Below, in pieces: positions 9,481-19,993 of a stretch of 64,000 nucleotides of DNA (its first letter is position 1; each line of letters opens with the position of its first letter). Below the pieces are notes generated by a model. The model ran no database searches. It had not been told where the DNA came from and saw only the letters and a program-made list of their open reading frames with translations. The position numbers and the translations under genes were made by a program. This DNA comes from Bifidobacterium saguini DSM 23967 (GTDB taxonomy: Bacteria > Actinomycetota > Actinomycetes > Actinomycetales > Bifidobacteriaceae), in NCBI RefSeq assembly GCF_000741715.1, contig NZ_JGZN01000018.1, positions 29-64,028 of the forward strand, given 5' to 3'.

Positions 9481-10710
9481 CTAGGCCTGAAAACCATGTG
9501 CATTCGGCAAACTGAGACGACGATTCTCCATGATCAACACACCACGATTCACCATGTCCGTTGCGATGAAGCGCAAATCGTCTTTGCTGAATCTGCCGCG
9601 CAATTCACCAAATCGAGGATGGTTGGCCAATCCGGCTTGAACGATAAAATCCGCCGGTTCGCCCGCAAGCGTATAAGTGACGGATGAAAGAGCAGGCTGT
9701 TCCTTGCTCTCTGCAGTCAGTTGTGTCACCATATCGGCAATTGCCTGTTCGGCAATGGCACGATCACTCGCTGGCAATTGCTGAAGGTATGCCGTCTGTT
9801 GCGCTTCACTCTGACGCCGGCGTTCAGCGCGCGCAGCTGACTCCGCTTCACTCATTTTCCGCGGCCGAGGTTGACGCTTTGGCTTATCAACAGCGTGATT
9901 GCGAGGAACAGCCGCAGTCGGCGCATCGGAAACCTGAGAAGCCGGAACAATTGGAGATGGCGGCACGGACGCATTCGAAGCCACGGCAGAAGCCGGAGCC
10001 AACGTATCTTGATCATTCGAACACGGCACAGATGCTGTATTTTCTCCCGAATTCAATGTCTGTGCACTCGCCCCTTGTATCTTTTCCTCGCCCCGCTCTT
10101 CCATCTCCTCCATGAGAATATGAATCACACGAGAACCCAGCAGATTCCTCAGAATGACGAACTGCGGTAACTGATCCAGGGAATATTGAGCCATTCCCCT
10201 ACCACTTACCAATGTCGTGGCGATTGTATTGGCTTTAGCAGTTGCTTTATCTCGAGATATTGCAATGATTGCTTGTTCAACCACGGATCGTTCTTCTTGC
10301 GGAAGCATCGCATCAACCGTAGTTTTCTCTGCATCTTTACGTTGCGAACGCTGTTTCGCTGAACTCGCTCGCTTCGCTTCGAGCTGCGCCTCTCTTGCCG
10401 CATCTGTAGAAGCACTATTGGAATGAGGAACAGACTGCGTCTGGCTCACCGGCTGCGTTGGAACAACCGGCGACTGTTGCGGAACTGACACCGGCGTAGG
10501 CTGCGAGCGCCGAACAGCTGGCTGCTCAACAGCAACTGGCACCTGCTGCATAGATGCAGCAGACTCATTCTTCGTGTACTGACGTTGCTCTTGCATCTCC
10601 TGCTCGATTACCGCCGCTTTCTGCAAAGCCTGTTCCACGGGCACATTGCCGAATACCGGAAGAATCCGCGGAATCGGCGGGATACTCTCACGCTTACCAA
10701 AAATACCCAT
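9481..10710 (-). CDS. Unrecognised protein with Gln/Pro linkers and a duplicated module
   Basis: No known domain was recognised in this 409-aa protein. It starts behind AAGG and is rich in Gln, Pro, Ser and Ala, with disordered stretches around residues 40-120 and 225-285. Two ordered segments resemble each other. The first (about residues 130-215) has LPQEERSVVEQAI and, later, a short acidic helix ending MEEMEERG. The second (about residues 310-400) has LPASDRAIAEQAI and ends TDMVNRG. This looks like an ancient internal duplication. It sits upstream of the Pif1-like helicase and may work with it, but that is only context. Confidence 0.6.
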   Translation of the reverse strand: MGIFGKRESIPPIPRILPVFGNVPVEQALQKAAVIEQEMQEQRQYTKNESAASMQQVPVAVEQPAVRRSQPTPVSVPQQSPVVPTQPVSQTQSVPHSNSASTDAAREAQLEAKRASSAKQRSQRKDAEKTTVDAMLPQEERSVVEQAIIAISRDKATAKANTIATTLVSGRGMAQYSLDQLPQFVILRNLLGSRVIHILMEEMEERGEEKIQGASAQTLNSGENTASVPCSNDQDTLAPASAVASNASVPPSPIVPASQVSDAPTAAVPRNHAVDKPKRQPRPRKMSEAESAARAERRRQSEAQQTAYLQQLPASDRAIAEQAIADMVTQLTAESKEQPALSSVTYTLAGEPADFIVQAGLANHPRFGELRGRFSKDDLRFIATDMVNRGVLIMENRRLSLPNAHGFQA

Positions 10711-10770
10711 TGACAGCCTTCTTTGCCTTCTATGAGTTCCTATACATCCAATACCAGCGTATAAACGATG

Positions 10771-11421
10771 CTACTTATTGAGCAGGCTGGTAGCCACGAT
10801 CTGCTCAGAGATGGCCTTGGCTTGAGCATCATCCGGACCGGGCACCGGAGCCATGAATGCCTTGCGGTAGTAGCGCAGCTCATCGAGGGATTCGATGATG
10901 TCTGCGAGCGCGCGGTGGCCACCGTTCTTCGGCGGACGGTTCTCATACACGGCCGGATACCAACGGCGTGCAAGTTCCTTGAAGGTGCTCACGTCCACGC
11001 TGCGGTAATGCAGATGGCTCATCAGGTTCGGCATGTAATGGTCGAGGAACTTCTTGTCGGAGCCGATAGTGTTGCCGGCGAGCAATGGCTTTACGCCTTC
11101 CGGAGTGAAGCGCAGTACATAATCAGTGACCTTCTTCTCAGCTTCTTCAAGGCTCAGGCCGTGCTCCCACTCGTTAATCAGGCCAGAGCGGGTGTGCATA
11201 TTGCGCACGAAGTCGTTCATGTGGTCCACGGCCTTCTGGCTCGGCTTGATGACGAAGTCGACACCTTCGTCCAGTACATTCAGGTCAAAATCGGTGGGAA
11301 CCACGGACACTTCGACCAGCTCATCGCCACCGAAGATATCCAGTCCAGTCATTTCACAGTCAATCCAAATCAGGCGCGAATCCTTGGCGCTGTAAGTCTC
11401 TGCATCATGGCTATCAACCAT
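10771..11421 (-). CDS. orn: Oligoribonuclease
   Basis: The DEDDh 3'-5' exonuclease finishes RNA decay by degrading 2-5 nt oligoribonucleotides. Motif I is [11 protein letters not shown] near residue 20, motif II includes [18 protein letters not shown], and motif III is [19 protein letters not shown] with the catalytic His and Asp. The length (216 aa) is normal. The ATG at 11421 is preferred over 11427 because GAGG lies seven bases ahead of it. A 21-bp repeat array begins about 100 bp upstream, where the promoter is expected. Confidence 0.92.
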   Translation of the reverse strand: MVDSHDAETYSAKDSRLIWIDCEMTGLDIFGGDELVEVSVVPTDFDLNVLDEGVDFVIKPSQKAVDHMNDFVRNMHTRSGLINEWEHGLSLEEAEKKVTDYVLRFTPEGVKPLLAGNTIGSDKKFLDHYMPNLMSHLHYRSVDVSTFKELARRWYPAVYENRPPKNGGHRALADIIESLDELRYYRKAFMAPVPGPDDAQAKAISEQIVATSLLNK

Positions 11422-11636
11422 GCTCATGCCTCTTTTCTTCTATGTCACCCATTACTACAAGAACAGTTCAGACTATACCCCAACGCCTACAAGGCTCATA
11501 CGGGTTATCTTTCCTGAAAATCTTCCTATGACTGTAGGTTTTTGAACACTCACTGTCGGACTTTGGATATTGACTGTAGGACTTCAAACGCTGACTGTAG
11601 GTTTTTGAGCATATTTCGTTGGAAAACCTACAGTCA

Positions 11637-13064
11637 GGGGGTGCGGACGAAAAGTTGGACGCTTGGGCGTCCGGATTGGAGTCCGTGATGTATCCGCAGG
11701 AGTTGAGGTCGCGTGCCCTTGATCTGCATTTCGTGGATGGGTTGAGCGTGCGTGCGATAGCCGCGATGGAGGGCATGCCCGTGCGGGCCACGGTCTATGC
11801 GTGGATTCGCGCCGATGCCCGGTATCGTCCGCCGGTCCCCGGCGGGTACGGGGCGACGTATACGCTTGAGACCAGGTTGAAGGCCGTTCGCATGCTCATG
11901 GAGACCGGCGACGTGAAGGCGGTCGCCGCGGCGGTGGGATGCACGCCGTCGAGCGTGTGTGCGTGGGCCTGCGGGTATCGCGTGGAAGGCGGTGCGACGA
12001 TGGCGGTGGGACGGCATGGCGGCGTGGCCGGCGCGGAGGATGTGGAGGCGCTGCGCCGCCGGGTGGAGGACCTCAGGCTGGAGAACGCGGTGATGAGGGA
12101 GACGATCAGGGTTTTAAAAGCCGACGGCCCGCTCCTCGACCCGTCCACGCTGACGAACGGGGAGAGGACGCGGGTCGTCGACGCGATCAGGGGTGAGTTC
12201 GGTCTGGCCCGCGCTCTGGAGGCCGTGGGTCTGAAGCGCAGCACGTACTACCACGGGCGTGGCGCCGTCGCCGCTGGCGACGGGTGCGCCGCTCTCCGGG
12301 GGCGGATCCGCCGCCTGTTCGAGGACGGCGGCCGCGTGTGGGGCTATCGGCGCATCCACCGGATGCTGCGCCTGGACGGGGAGGACCCGCTCGTCGTCTC
12401 GGAGAAGGTCGTGCGCCGGATCATGCGCGAGGAGGACCTCAGGCCCGTGTATCTGAAGCGTCCGAAACGTTGGAGCTCCTATGCCGGCGAGGTGGGCGAG
12501 GCGCCCGCGAACCTCGTGGAACGCGACTTCCACGCCGATGCGCCGAACCGGCTGTGGGTCACGGACGTCACCCGGTTCACCATGGACGGGTACAAGTGCT
12601 GGCTTTCCCCGGTGGTCGACTGCTTCGACGGGATGGTGGTCTCCTGGACGCTGTCGCGTTCGCCGGACGCCGGCATGGCGAACCGGATGCTTCTGGACGC
12701 CGTCGCCACGCTCGGGGACGGCGAGCGTCCGGTCGTGCACTCGGACCGTGGCTGCCACTACCGGTGGCCCGGATGGATCGCGATATGCGAGGAGAACGGG
12801 CTGACCAGGTCGATGAGCGCGAAGGGCTGCAGTCCGGACAACGCGGCCGCGGAGGGGTTCTTCGGCAGGCTCAAGAACGAGTTCTACCACGGGCGTGATT
12901 GGAAGGGCGTGGACTACGACGAGTTCCGCCGTCGCCTCACCGCCTATCTCACCCACTACAATGAGACCAGAATCAAGAAGTCATTGGGCTGGATGAGCCC
13001 GGTGCAATACCGTAGACACCTTGGACTGGCCGCCTAGCCGTCCAAAAAAACATCCGCACCCCCC
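11637..13064 (+). mobile_element. IS3-family insertion sequence
   Basis: This 1428-bp element carries one transposase gene. Its ends are imperfect ~24-bp inverted repeats: the left end begins GGGGGTGCGGACG, and the reverse complement of the right end reads GGGGGGTGCGGATG, both continuing to TTGGACG. A 3-bp TCA is duplicated at 11634-11636 and 13065-13067, as expected for IS3 elements. The flanking repeat array rejoins in register once the element is removed. The element is visibly richer in GC than its surroundings. Confidence 0.88.
11688..13037 (+). CDS. IS3-family transposase (single fused frame)
   Basis: The 449-aa transposase has an N-terminal helix-turn-helix (LHFVDGLSVRAIAAMEGMP), a second HTH (AVAAAVGCTPSSVCAW) and a coiled leucine-rich stretch near residue 150. 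The integrase core has the DDE residues in LWVTDVTRF, VVHSDRGCHY and DNAAAEGFFGRLKNE. OrfA and OrfB are in one frame here, without the usual -1 frameshift. The ATG at 11688 follows GGAG and lies inside the element; an upstream ATG at 11619 would be outside the left end, so it was not used. All catalytic residues are present, so the element may be active. Confidence 0.88.
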   Translation: MYPQELRSRALDLHFVDGLSVRAIAAMEGMPVRATVYAWIRADARYRPPVPGGYGATYTLETRLKAVRMLMETGDVKAVAAAVGCTPSSVCAWACGYRVEGGATMAVGRHGGVAGAEDVEALRRRVEDLRLENAVMRETIRVLKADGPLLDPSTLTNGERTRVVDAIRGEFGLARALEAVGLKRSTYYHGRGAVAAGDGCAALRGRIRRLFEDGGRVWGYRRIHRMLRLDGEDPLVVSEKVVRRIMREEDLRPVYLKRPKRWSSYAGEVGEAPANLVERDFHADAPNRLWVTDVTRFTMDGYKCWLSPVVDCFDGMVVSWTLSRSPDAGMANRMLLDAVATLGDGERPVVHSDRGCHYRWPGWIAICEENGLTRSMSAKGCSPDNAAAEGFFGRLKNEFYHGRDWKGVDYDEFRRRLTAYLTHYNETRIKKSLGWMSPVQYRRHLGLAA

Positions 13065-13180
13065 TCAAAGGGGATTTTCCTACAGTGACTGTTCAATTTC
13101 CTACAGTCAATCCATGTAATCCACGTAAGCAACGCAATCCACACGATCCATGTATTTGATGTGAATCCAAGGGATATACG

Positions 13181-13209
13181 CGAAAAGGGCCCGCATCAGC
13201 GAGCCCTTT
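13181..13209 (-). terminator. Terminator downstream of guaB
   Basis: AAAGGGC (13184-13190) pairs with GCCCTTT (13203-13209) and is followed by TTTTCG on the minus strand. It lies just past the guaB stop. Confidence 0.7.
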
Positions 13210-13246
13210 CAGCAGTAATCAACCCTGACCCAAGTCAGGAATCAGA

Positions 13247-14866
<1,620 letters not shown>

Positions 14867-14872
14867 TTATAG

Positions 14873-16120
14873 CTATTTGTCAGTACGCTCTGGCTGAGCG
14901 ATCTCAACAACCTCAGTCTTTTCGGGAGCCTTTCCAGCAACTTCTGTCATCTCAGCCGTGTGCATTGGTGCAGCTATATGCTGCGCCCCTTCACGCGCCG
15001 CTTCCATTGCACGGCCTTCAGCCTGCATTTCCGGAATACGATGCTTGAGATACGGATACATAGTGGCTACAGTCAGCACCACCACGGCAATTATCATGCC
15101 GATCAACACATGCTGCGCTTTAAAGAACAGAATCATCAGCGAACCAAAGGCGATAAGCGCCGCCCAACCCCATAGAATCAGCACAGCGCCTCGCACCGAG
15201 TGACCGATGCGCAACATTCGATGATGCAAATGCATGCGGTCCGGATGCATCGGCGATTGTCCCTTGGCCAGTCGGCGCACAATTGCCAGGCACATGTCAA
15301 GCACCGGCAGGAACAGTACCAGAATCGGCAGCAGAATCGGCATGAACACCGGCAGATAGATACTCGGATGAATGGATGCCGGATCGAGGCGACCCGTCAT
15401 CACAATCGAAGCGCAGGTAATGAGATATCCCAGTAGCATTGAGCCGGAATCACCCATGAAGAGTTTGGCGGGATGCCAATTGTGAAGAATGAATCCCACG
15501 CAAATGCCAACCATCATCACATCAATCAGGGTGGCCAGAGAAGCATAACTCGGCGAATAGCGGGCAATGATATAGGAGTAAATCGCAAATGCGATGCCGC
15601 CGATGGCCACAATGCCGGAAGCCAGACCATCCAAACCATCTACAAAGTTCACCGCGTTGATCGAAGCCACAATCAGGAATGCGGTGATAGCCATAGACAG
15701 GCTTGGCGAAGCGGTAATCAGCGAGCCTCCAAGCGGCAGGGAGATAATCTGCAGACCGCCCCACGCCACGAACACCGAGATGAGCAGCTGGCCAGCTAGC
15801 TTGAGCATCCAATCCAGATCCCAAAGATCATCGGCCATGCCCAGCAGACTGATCATGATGCCACCTGCCAGAATCACCCACATCTGGTAATTGCCAGTGA
15901 ACAATCCGGAAAGGAACATGGTTTTACTGGCGAACACGGTAGCTACGGTAAATCCAATGAGCATGGCGAGGCCGCCCATGCGCGGCGTTGGAATCGTGTG
16001 CACATCGCGTGCACGGACTTCACCCACAGCACCGATTTCAATAGCCACATGACGTATCAGCGGAGTCACCAACCAAGTAACACCGCCGGCAATAGCCGCA
16101 ATCAGCAGATAGATTCTCAC
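14873..16120 (-). CDS. WecA/MraY-family undecaprenyl-phosphate sugar-1-phosphate transferase
   Basis: This 415-aa polyprenyl-phosphate glycosyltransferase (family 4) has about eleven membrane segments. Signatures seen are IPTPRMGGLAML near residue 45, NFVDGLDGLASG near residue 160 (Asp pair for Mg binding) and FMGDSGSMLLGY near residue 220. HPDRMHLHHRMLRIGHS near residue 300 is the His motif seen in WecA-like GlcNAc-1-P transferases. It would start synthesis of a lipid-linked surface glycan at the inner face of the membrane. The acidic C-terminal tail (~50 aa) is unusual. The start is GTG, overlapping the tsaC stop (GTGA) behind GGAGGACTG. Confidence 0.85.
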   Translation of the reverse strand: MRIYLLIAAIAGGVTWLVTPLIRHVAIEIGAVGEVRARDVHTIPTPRMGGLAMLIGFTVATVFASKTMFLSGLFTGNYQMWVILAGGIMISLLGMADDLWDLDWMLKLAGQLLISVFVAWGGLQIISLPLGGSLITASPSLSMAITAFLIVASINAVNFVDGLDGLASGIVAIGGIAFAIYSYIIARYSPSYASLATLIDVMMVGICVGFILHNWHPAKLFMGDSGSMLLGYLITCASIVMTGRLDPASIHPSIYLPVFMPILLPILVLFLPVLDMCLAIVRRLAKGQSPMHPDRMHLHHRMLRIGHSVRGAVLILWGWAALIAFGSLMILFFKAQHVLIGMIIAVVVLTVATMYPYLKHRIPEMQAEGRAMEAAREGAQHIAAPMHTAEMTEVAGKAPEKTEVVEIAQPERTDK

Positions 16121-16785
16121 GCGCCCAGTCCTCCGCCGTTCAGGTGAAGAGCCTTGCGAATCATGCTTTGCGCAATGACTCCCTCACGCAGGATTTCAAT
16201 GCCGTCGCGCCCATAAGGGTCGGCTTTTACCACAGTGCTGGAAACATGCCCCGGAGTCGGGCCGCCGTCCAGATACAAATCAACATCGCCGCCAAATGCG
16301 CGCATGGCTTCTTCAACACTTTGCGCACTTTCCTCACCCGAACGGTTCGCGCTGGATGCGGCAAGCGGACCTGTGGCGCGCAGAATGCTCAAGCACAACG
16401 CCGAGTTGGGAATACGAATACCTTGGGTTCCCGGTCGGCCTTCCCCGGTATCAGCCAACGTTGCCAATGTGCAATCTGGGCGGGCAACGGCAATCGGAGA
16501 GAATGCGCCGGGCAGAAAAGCCGCAGACAGACGGTTCAATGGCGACGGCAAATCCAGTCCAAGCTCGTCAAGTTGGTCGATGGAAGCCAGCAGCACCTGC
16601 AACGCCTTATACCGCGGACGGTGCTTCAGCTCATAGACGCGCGAAATAGCGTCGGTATTGCGCGGGTCGCAGGCCACACCATACACGGTATCCGTAGGAA
16701 TAACGACCAGTCCACCCTCATTCACGATGCGCGACGCCAACGCCAGCGACTCATCCGTGACTTTCAATGTTTGCGTGGACCCCAT
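16117..16785 (-). CDS. tsaC: Threonylcarbamoyl-AMP synthase (Sua5/YrdC family)
   Basis: The enzyme makes threonylcarbamoyl-AMP for the t6A modification of ANN-decoding tRNAs. The YrdC fold is evident: GGLVVIPTDTVYGVACDP near residue 30, then KHRPRYKALQVLLAS, and GTQGIRIPN and GPLAASSANRSGE in the second half. The length (222 aa) fits the short TsaC form without the Sua5 C-terminal domain. The ATG at 16785 was chosen because GGAG lies nine bases upstream, whereas the ATG at 16794 has no spacing. It is coupled to the glycosyltransferase by a GTGA overlap. Confidence 0.88.
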   Translation of the reverse strand: MGSTQTLKVTDESLALASRIVNEGGLVVIPTDTVYGVACDPRNTDAISRVYELKHRPRYKALQVLLASIDQLDELGLDLPSPLNRLSAAFLPGAFSPIAVARPDCTLATLADTGEGRPGTQGIRIPNSALCLSILRATGPLAASSANRSGEESAQSVEEAMRAFGGDVDLYLDGGPTPGHVSSTVVKADPYGRDGIEILREGVIAQSMIRKALHLNGGGLGA

Positions 16786-16973
16786 GCCTGTCATCTCCGT
16801 TCACTACCGTATGCAACAATCTACCATTGCATCATCGAACCACGACGTGCGTCAAGCATACGCTTGCCCGCATTGCATGACTTCAACACATGGTCACCCC
16901 ATCGCCCGCACTCCCCTGCACTTATACAATGGACAAGATTTTTGTTTCTCAAGGCAAATAAAGGAGTGACGTT

Positions 16974-17645
16974 GTGAGCAACGAATCCATGAACGAGCTG
17001 CCTCCCGTTGAACCGCGTATGCCGCGTGCCAGCGAGCGCGAAGAGATGCTAGCTGGCAAACTCTATAATCCCGCCGACCCTGAGCTTGTTGCTCTGCGCG
17101 ATAAAGCCGCCGATCTGTGCACTCGATTCAACGCCACCTCTCGCGCCGATCATGCCACCCGCAACGCGATTCTTGACGAACTGCTGCCAGGACACGGTAA
17201 GGGACTAGATGTGCTTGGACCGATTTTCTTTGATTACGGCTGCAATACCACTATCGGTGAGCGCGTGTTCGCCAACTTCAATTTCACTGTGCTTGATTGC
17301 AATCCAGTGACCATCGGCGATGATGTACTCTTCGGCCCGAATGTTTCTCTACTGCCGCCGATGCATCCGCTGCGCTGGCAGGATCGCAATGTGCGCCAGG
17401 CCGCTGATGGTTCGATGTATGACTATGAATACGGCAAGCCGATTGTGATTGGCTCGAACTGCTGGTTTGGCGGCAATGTGACCGTGATTGGTGGTGTGAC
17501 GATTGGCGAGGGCTGCGTAATCGGTGCCGGCTCGGTGGTAACGCGCGATATTCCGCCGCACACGGTGGCCGTGGGCAATCCTGCGCGCCCGATTAAGGAA
17601 ATCACCGATAAGGACGCGTCTGTTCTGCAGTATTACGCGCAGTGA
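16974..17645 (+). CDS. Maltose/galactoside O-acetyltransferase-like protein
   Basis: This 223-aa left-handed beta-helix acetyltransferase belongs to the LacA/Maa/NodL group. The N-terminal Mac domain (REEMLAGKLYNPADPEL) is followed by hexapeptide repeats such as IGERVFANFN and VTIGGGVTIGEGC-like turns, and by the catalytic-His region LLPPMHPL. It transfers acetyl from acetyl-CoA to sugars. The start is GTG behind AAGGAGTG. It is oriented against all its neighbours (tsaC, prmC, prfA, rpmE), a sign of insertion into a translation-gene cluster. A perfect-arm hairpin follows its stop. Confidence 0.82.
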   Translation: MSNESMNELPPVEPRMPRASEREEMLAGKLYNPADPELVALRDKAADLCTRFNATSRADHATRNAILDELLPGHGKGLDVLGPIFFDYGCNTTIGERVFANFNFTVLDCNPVTIGDDVLFGPNVSLLPPMHPLRWQDRNVRQAADGSMYDYEYGKPIVIGSNCWFGGNVTVIGGVTIGEGCVIGAGSVVTRDIPPHTVAVGNPARPIKEITDKDASVLQYYAQ

Positions 17646-17660
17646 GTGATCATATTAATG

Positions 17661-17719
17661 ATGATTGTGGGACGCAATTGCAATTTCGACACAATTGCAA
17701 TTGCGTCCCACAAATCATA
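17661..17719. terminator. Long bidirectional terminator-like hairpin
   Basis: About 25-bp arms around 17661-17685 and 17694-17719 match except for a single-base gap, with a TCGACAC loop. The arms contain GCAATTGCAATT. It separates the convergent acetyltransferase and prmC genes. Confidence 0.65.
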
Positions 17720-17727
17720 AGAAGCAA

Positions 17728-18609
17728 CTATTTTTCCGCGAACAGGTATCGATCGCGTCCGGTCCAATCCTTGCCAGTGGAAGCGTTAGCAAACCCAGTG
17801 GCTCGTGCATAAGCCACAAGACGATCGCCTTGGCTGATATCATGCTCCATAACCAGCGCACCACCCGGCTTCAACAGACGGAAAGCACGCTCGATGATGC
17901 GCTCGGGAATCAATGTGCCATCCGCTGAGCCACCATATAATGCCAATTCCGGATCCCAATCACGCACTTCAGGCTGCTCGGGAATATCAGTTTCGGGAAT
18001 ATATGGCGGATTGGTAATCACCATGTCCACAGTGCCGTCAAGCTGCGCCAAAGTCGCCAATGATGTGGCATCGCCGACTTCCAGCTGATAATTTGAGGCG
18101 ATGGAAGGATACTGCTTGGCAGTGCGCACCAGATTCTTCTGCGTCCACTCAGCAGTTCTCGGCGAAAGTTCCACAGCCCACACCTGACTGCCCGGTACTT
18201 CCGTAACCACGGCAAGTCCGATAGCACCAGAACCGGCGCACAGATCAACTACGCGAGGATGCATGAGTCCGCGCTGGGTCATCCAATCAAGCCCTGCCTG
18301 TACTACGGTTTCCGTTTCCGGGCGAGGGATGAACACACCGGGACCGACTGCAAGATCCAGATATCTGAACGGAGCATGGCCCACGATGTATTGCAACGGC
18401 TCACGTTTGGCACGGCGTTCAAGCATCGTTTGGAATCGCGCAGTGTCAAAGTCGATTGGCTCCCCCATCAGCAGAGCCTTGTCGATATCGCGCAGTTCGA
18501 TGTCTGCGGCCTCAGCCAACAGCAGTTTCGCATCATGCTCGGGCGTTTCAATTCCAGCTTCGCGCAGCTGAGCCGTTGCGTTCTGAATCACATCACTGAC
18601 GGTCGTCAC
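17728..18609 (-). CDS. prmC: Release factor glutamine methyltransferase
   Basis: PrmC methylates the GGQ glutamine of release factors 1 and 2. The 293-aa protein has the N-terminal helical domain (GIETPEHDAKLLLAEA), the linker LQYIVGHAPFRYLDLAV, and the SAM-binding motif VVDLCAGSGAIGLAV near residue 120. The substrate-binding NPPY lies in VITNPPYIPE near residue 205. The start is GTG behind GGGATGA. Its substrate gene prfA lies directly upstream in the same orientation, separated by a long palindromic spacer. Confidence 0.92.
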   Translation of the reverse strand: MTTVSDVIQNATAQLREAGIETPEHDAKLLLAEAADIELRDIDKALLMGEPIDFDTARFQTMLERRAKREPLQYIVGHAPFRYLDLAVGPGVFIPRPETETVVQAGLDWMTQRGLMHPRVVDLCAGSGAIGLAVVTEVPGSQVWAVELSPRTAEWTQKNLVRTAKQYPSIASNYQLEVGDATSLATLAQLDGTVDMVITNPPYIPETDIPEQPEVRDWDPELALYGGSADGTLIPERIIERAFRLLKPGGALVMEHDISQGDRLVAYARATGFANASTGKDWTGRDRYLFAEK

Positions 18610-18653
18610 TCATTCATCCCATCCGGCCGCAGATGTTATATATCAGCACAGGA

Positions 18654-18738
18654 GGGGTTGGCGGGGCATGTGATGTGAGACCGTAAGCTTGGCCGAACGG
18701 CCTTGAGTGTGTCGAACATCATATGCCCCGCCAACCCC
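18654..18738. repeat. Large imperfect palindrome between prfA and prmC
   Basis: A 16-bp perfect stem (GGGGTTGGCGGGGCAT at 18654-18669, inverse at 18723-18738) encloses smaller hairpins, including GGCCGAACGGCC. It fills most of the 161-bp gap between prfA (end 18771) and prmC (start 18609). It could be a terminator, a processing site or a dispersed palindromic element. Confidence 0.6.
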
Positions 18739-18770
18739 GGCCAAACTACTCTGCTGAACTTAATAAGGAA

Positions 18771-19859
18771 TTACTTCTGATTGGCCAGACGATCGGCTTC
18801 GTCAGCCTGAATATCCGAGTCGATGACGGCCTGGAGATCGCCATCGAGCACAGCATCCAAGTTGTATGCCTTGTAATTGGTGCGATGATCGACGATACGG
18901 TTCTCCGGGAAGTTGTAGGTACGGATTCGCTCGGAACGGTCCAGCGAACGCACCTGGGAGTGACGCATATCGGCGGCTTCGGCGGCTTCCTGCTCATGCT
19001 TCATGGCGAGCAAGCGGCTCTTGAGCACGCGCAAAGCAGCAGCACGATTCTGGATCTGCGACTTCTCATCCTGCATGCTCACCACGATGCCGGTGGGAAT
19101 ATGGGTCATACGCACGGCGGAATACGTGGTGTTCACCGACTGGCCACCGGGGCCAGAGCTCATGAAGATATCAATCTTCAGATCCTTCGGATCGATCTCG
19201 ATCTCATCATCGTCTTCATCGGCTTCCGGGAACACAATCACGCCAGCGGCGGAGGTCTGAATACGCCCCTGCGATTCGGTAACCGGCACGCGCTGCACAC
19301 GATGCACGCCGCCCTCATACTTCATGGATGCCCACACACCATCTTCCGGAGCGGGGGTGCCCTTGGCGCGGATGGCAATCTGTACGTCCTTGACACCGCC
19401 AAGCTCGGTGGTGTTCTCGGACTGAATGTTCACGGTCCAACCGCGCTTTTCGGCGTAACGCGTGTACATGCGCAGCAGGTCGCCGGCGAACAGTGCGGCC
19501 TCCTCGCCACCAGTGCCAGCCTTGATTTCCATGATGGTATCGCGCGCGTCATCCGGGTCACGCGGAATCAATGCGGTGCGCAGCTTCTCTTCGGCAGCAG
19601 GCAACTCGGCTTCCAGCCTCTTGGCCTCCTCGGCGAAGTCGGCATCTTCGCCGGCCATTTCCTGAGCGGCTTCAAGATCATCCTTAATCTGCAGCCATGT
19701 TTTATAAGCGCTTACAATAGCGCCCAGTTCGGCGTGACGACGGCCCAGCTTGCGCAGCTTATCAGGATTCGACACGATTTCGGGGCTTGCCATCTGCTCT
19801 TCGATGGACTGGTACTCCTCAAGTGCGGTTGCCGCCGCTGGGAACTGTTCGTCTGCCAT
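18771..19859 (-). CDS. prfA: Peptide chain release factor 1
   Basis: RF1 recognises UAA and UAG and triggers peptide release. The protein is 362 aa. The GGQ motif is in [18 protein letters not shown] near residue 235, and the stop-codon recognition region lies just upstream. The N-terminal coiled helices and the conserved [19 protein letters not shown] segment are normal. The ATG at 19859 was chosen because GGAAAG is placed seven bases upstream; two upstream in-frame starts lack this. It lies between rpmE and prmC in the usual bacterial order. Confidence 0.93.
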   Translation of the reverse strand: MADEQFPAAATALEEYQSIEEQMASPEIVSNPDKLRKLGRRHAELGAIVSAYKTWLQIKDDLEAAQEMAGEDADFAEEAKRLEAELPAAEEKLRTALIPRDPDDARDTIMEIKAGTGGEEAALFAGDLLRMYTRYAEKRGWTVNIQSENTTELGGVKDVQIAIRAKGTPAPEDGVWASMKYEGGVHRVQRVPVTESQGRIQTSAAGVIVFPEADEDDDEIEIDPKDLKIDIFMSSGPGGQSVNTTYSAVRMTHIPTGIVVSMQDEKSQIQNRAAALRVLKSRLLAMKHEQEAAEAADMRHSQVRSLDRSERIRTYNFPENRIVDHRTNYKAYNLDAVLDGDLQAVIDSDIQADEADRLANQK

Positions 19860-19927
19860 AACGTTTCTTTCCAAAGTCAACAATCAGTCAACAATCAATA
19901 CTGAACGGTTTCAGATGCCTATAGATA

Positions 19928-19985
19928 CAAAAACGCCAGTCCTCGGAAGGCATGCCGAAGCATGCCAAACCCATCGGACTGGCGT
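19928..19985 (-). terminator. Terminator downstream of rpmE
   Basis: On the minus strand ACGCCAGTCC (from 19985) pairs with GGACTGGCGT (to 19933) and is followed by TTTTTGT. An inner GGCATGCTTCGGCATGCC hairpin makes it a nested structure. It ends the rpmE transcript before prfA. Confidence 0.85.
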
Positions 19986-19993
19986 GAAGTATG

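Larger units (their letters stand above)
11529..13120. repeat. Two-handed array of 21-bp repeats, split by an IS element
   Basis: TGACTGTAGG (or close variants) recurs with an exact 21-bp period at 11529, 11550, 11571 and 11592. After a 14-bp spacer the inverse CCTACAGTCA appears at 11627, interrupted by the IS at 11637-13064, and again at 13079 and 13100. If the IS and one TCA copy are removed, the inverted units also fall on a 21-bp period, giving four forward and three reverse units. The innermost pair can form a 14-bp stem (TGACTGTAGGTTTT with AAAACCTACAGTCA). The ~11 bp between motifs vary. No gene overlaps the array. Confidence 0.8.

Noticed and set aside
11529..11636. CRISPR array
   Set aside because: The conserved part is only about 10 bp with 11-bp variable parts, the copies are in both orientations, and no cas genes are near.
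12114..12956. 280-codon minus strand frame inside the IS
   Set aside because: It is a shadow of the transposase; the DDE motifs are on the + strand.
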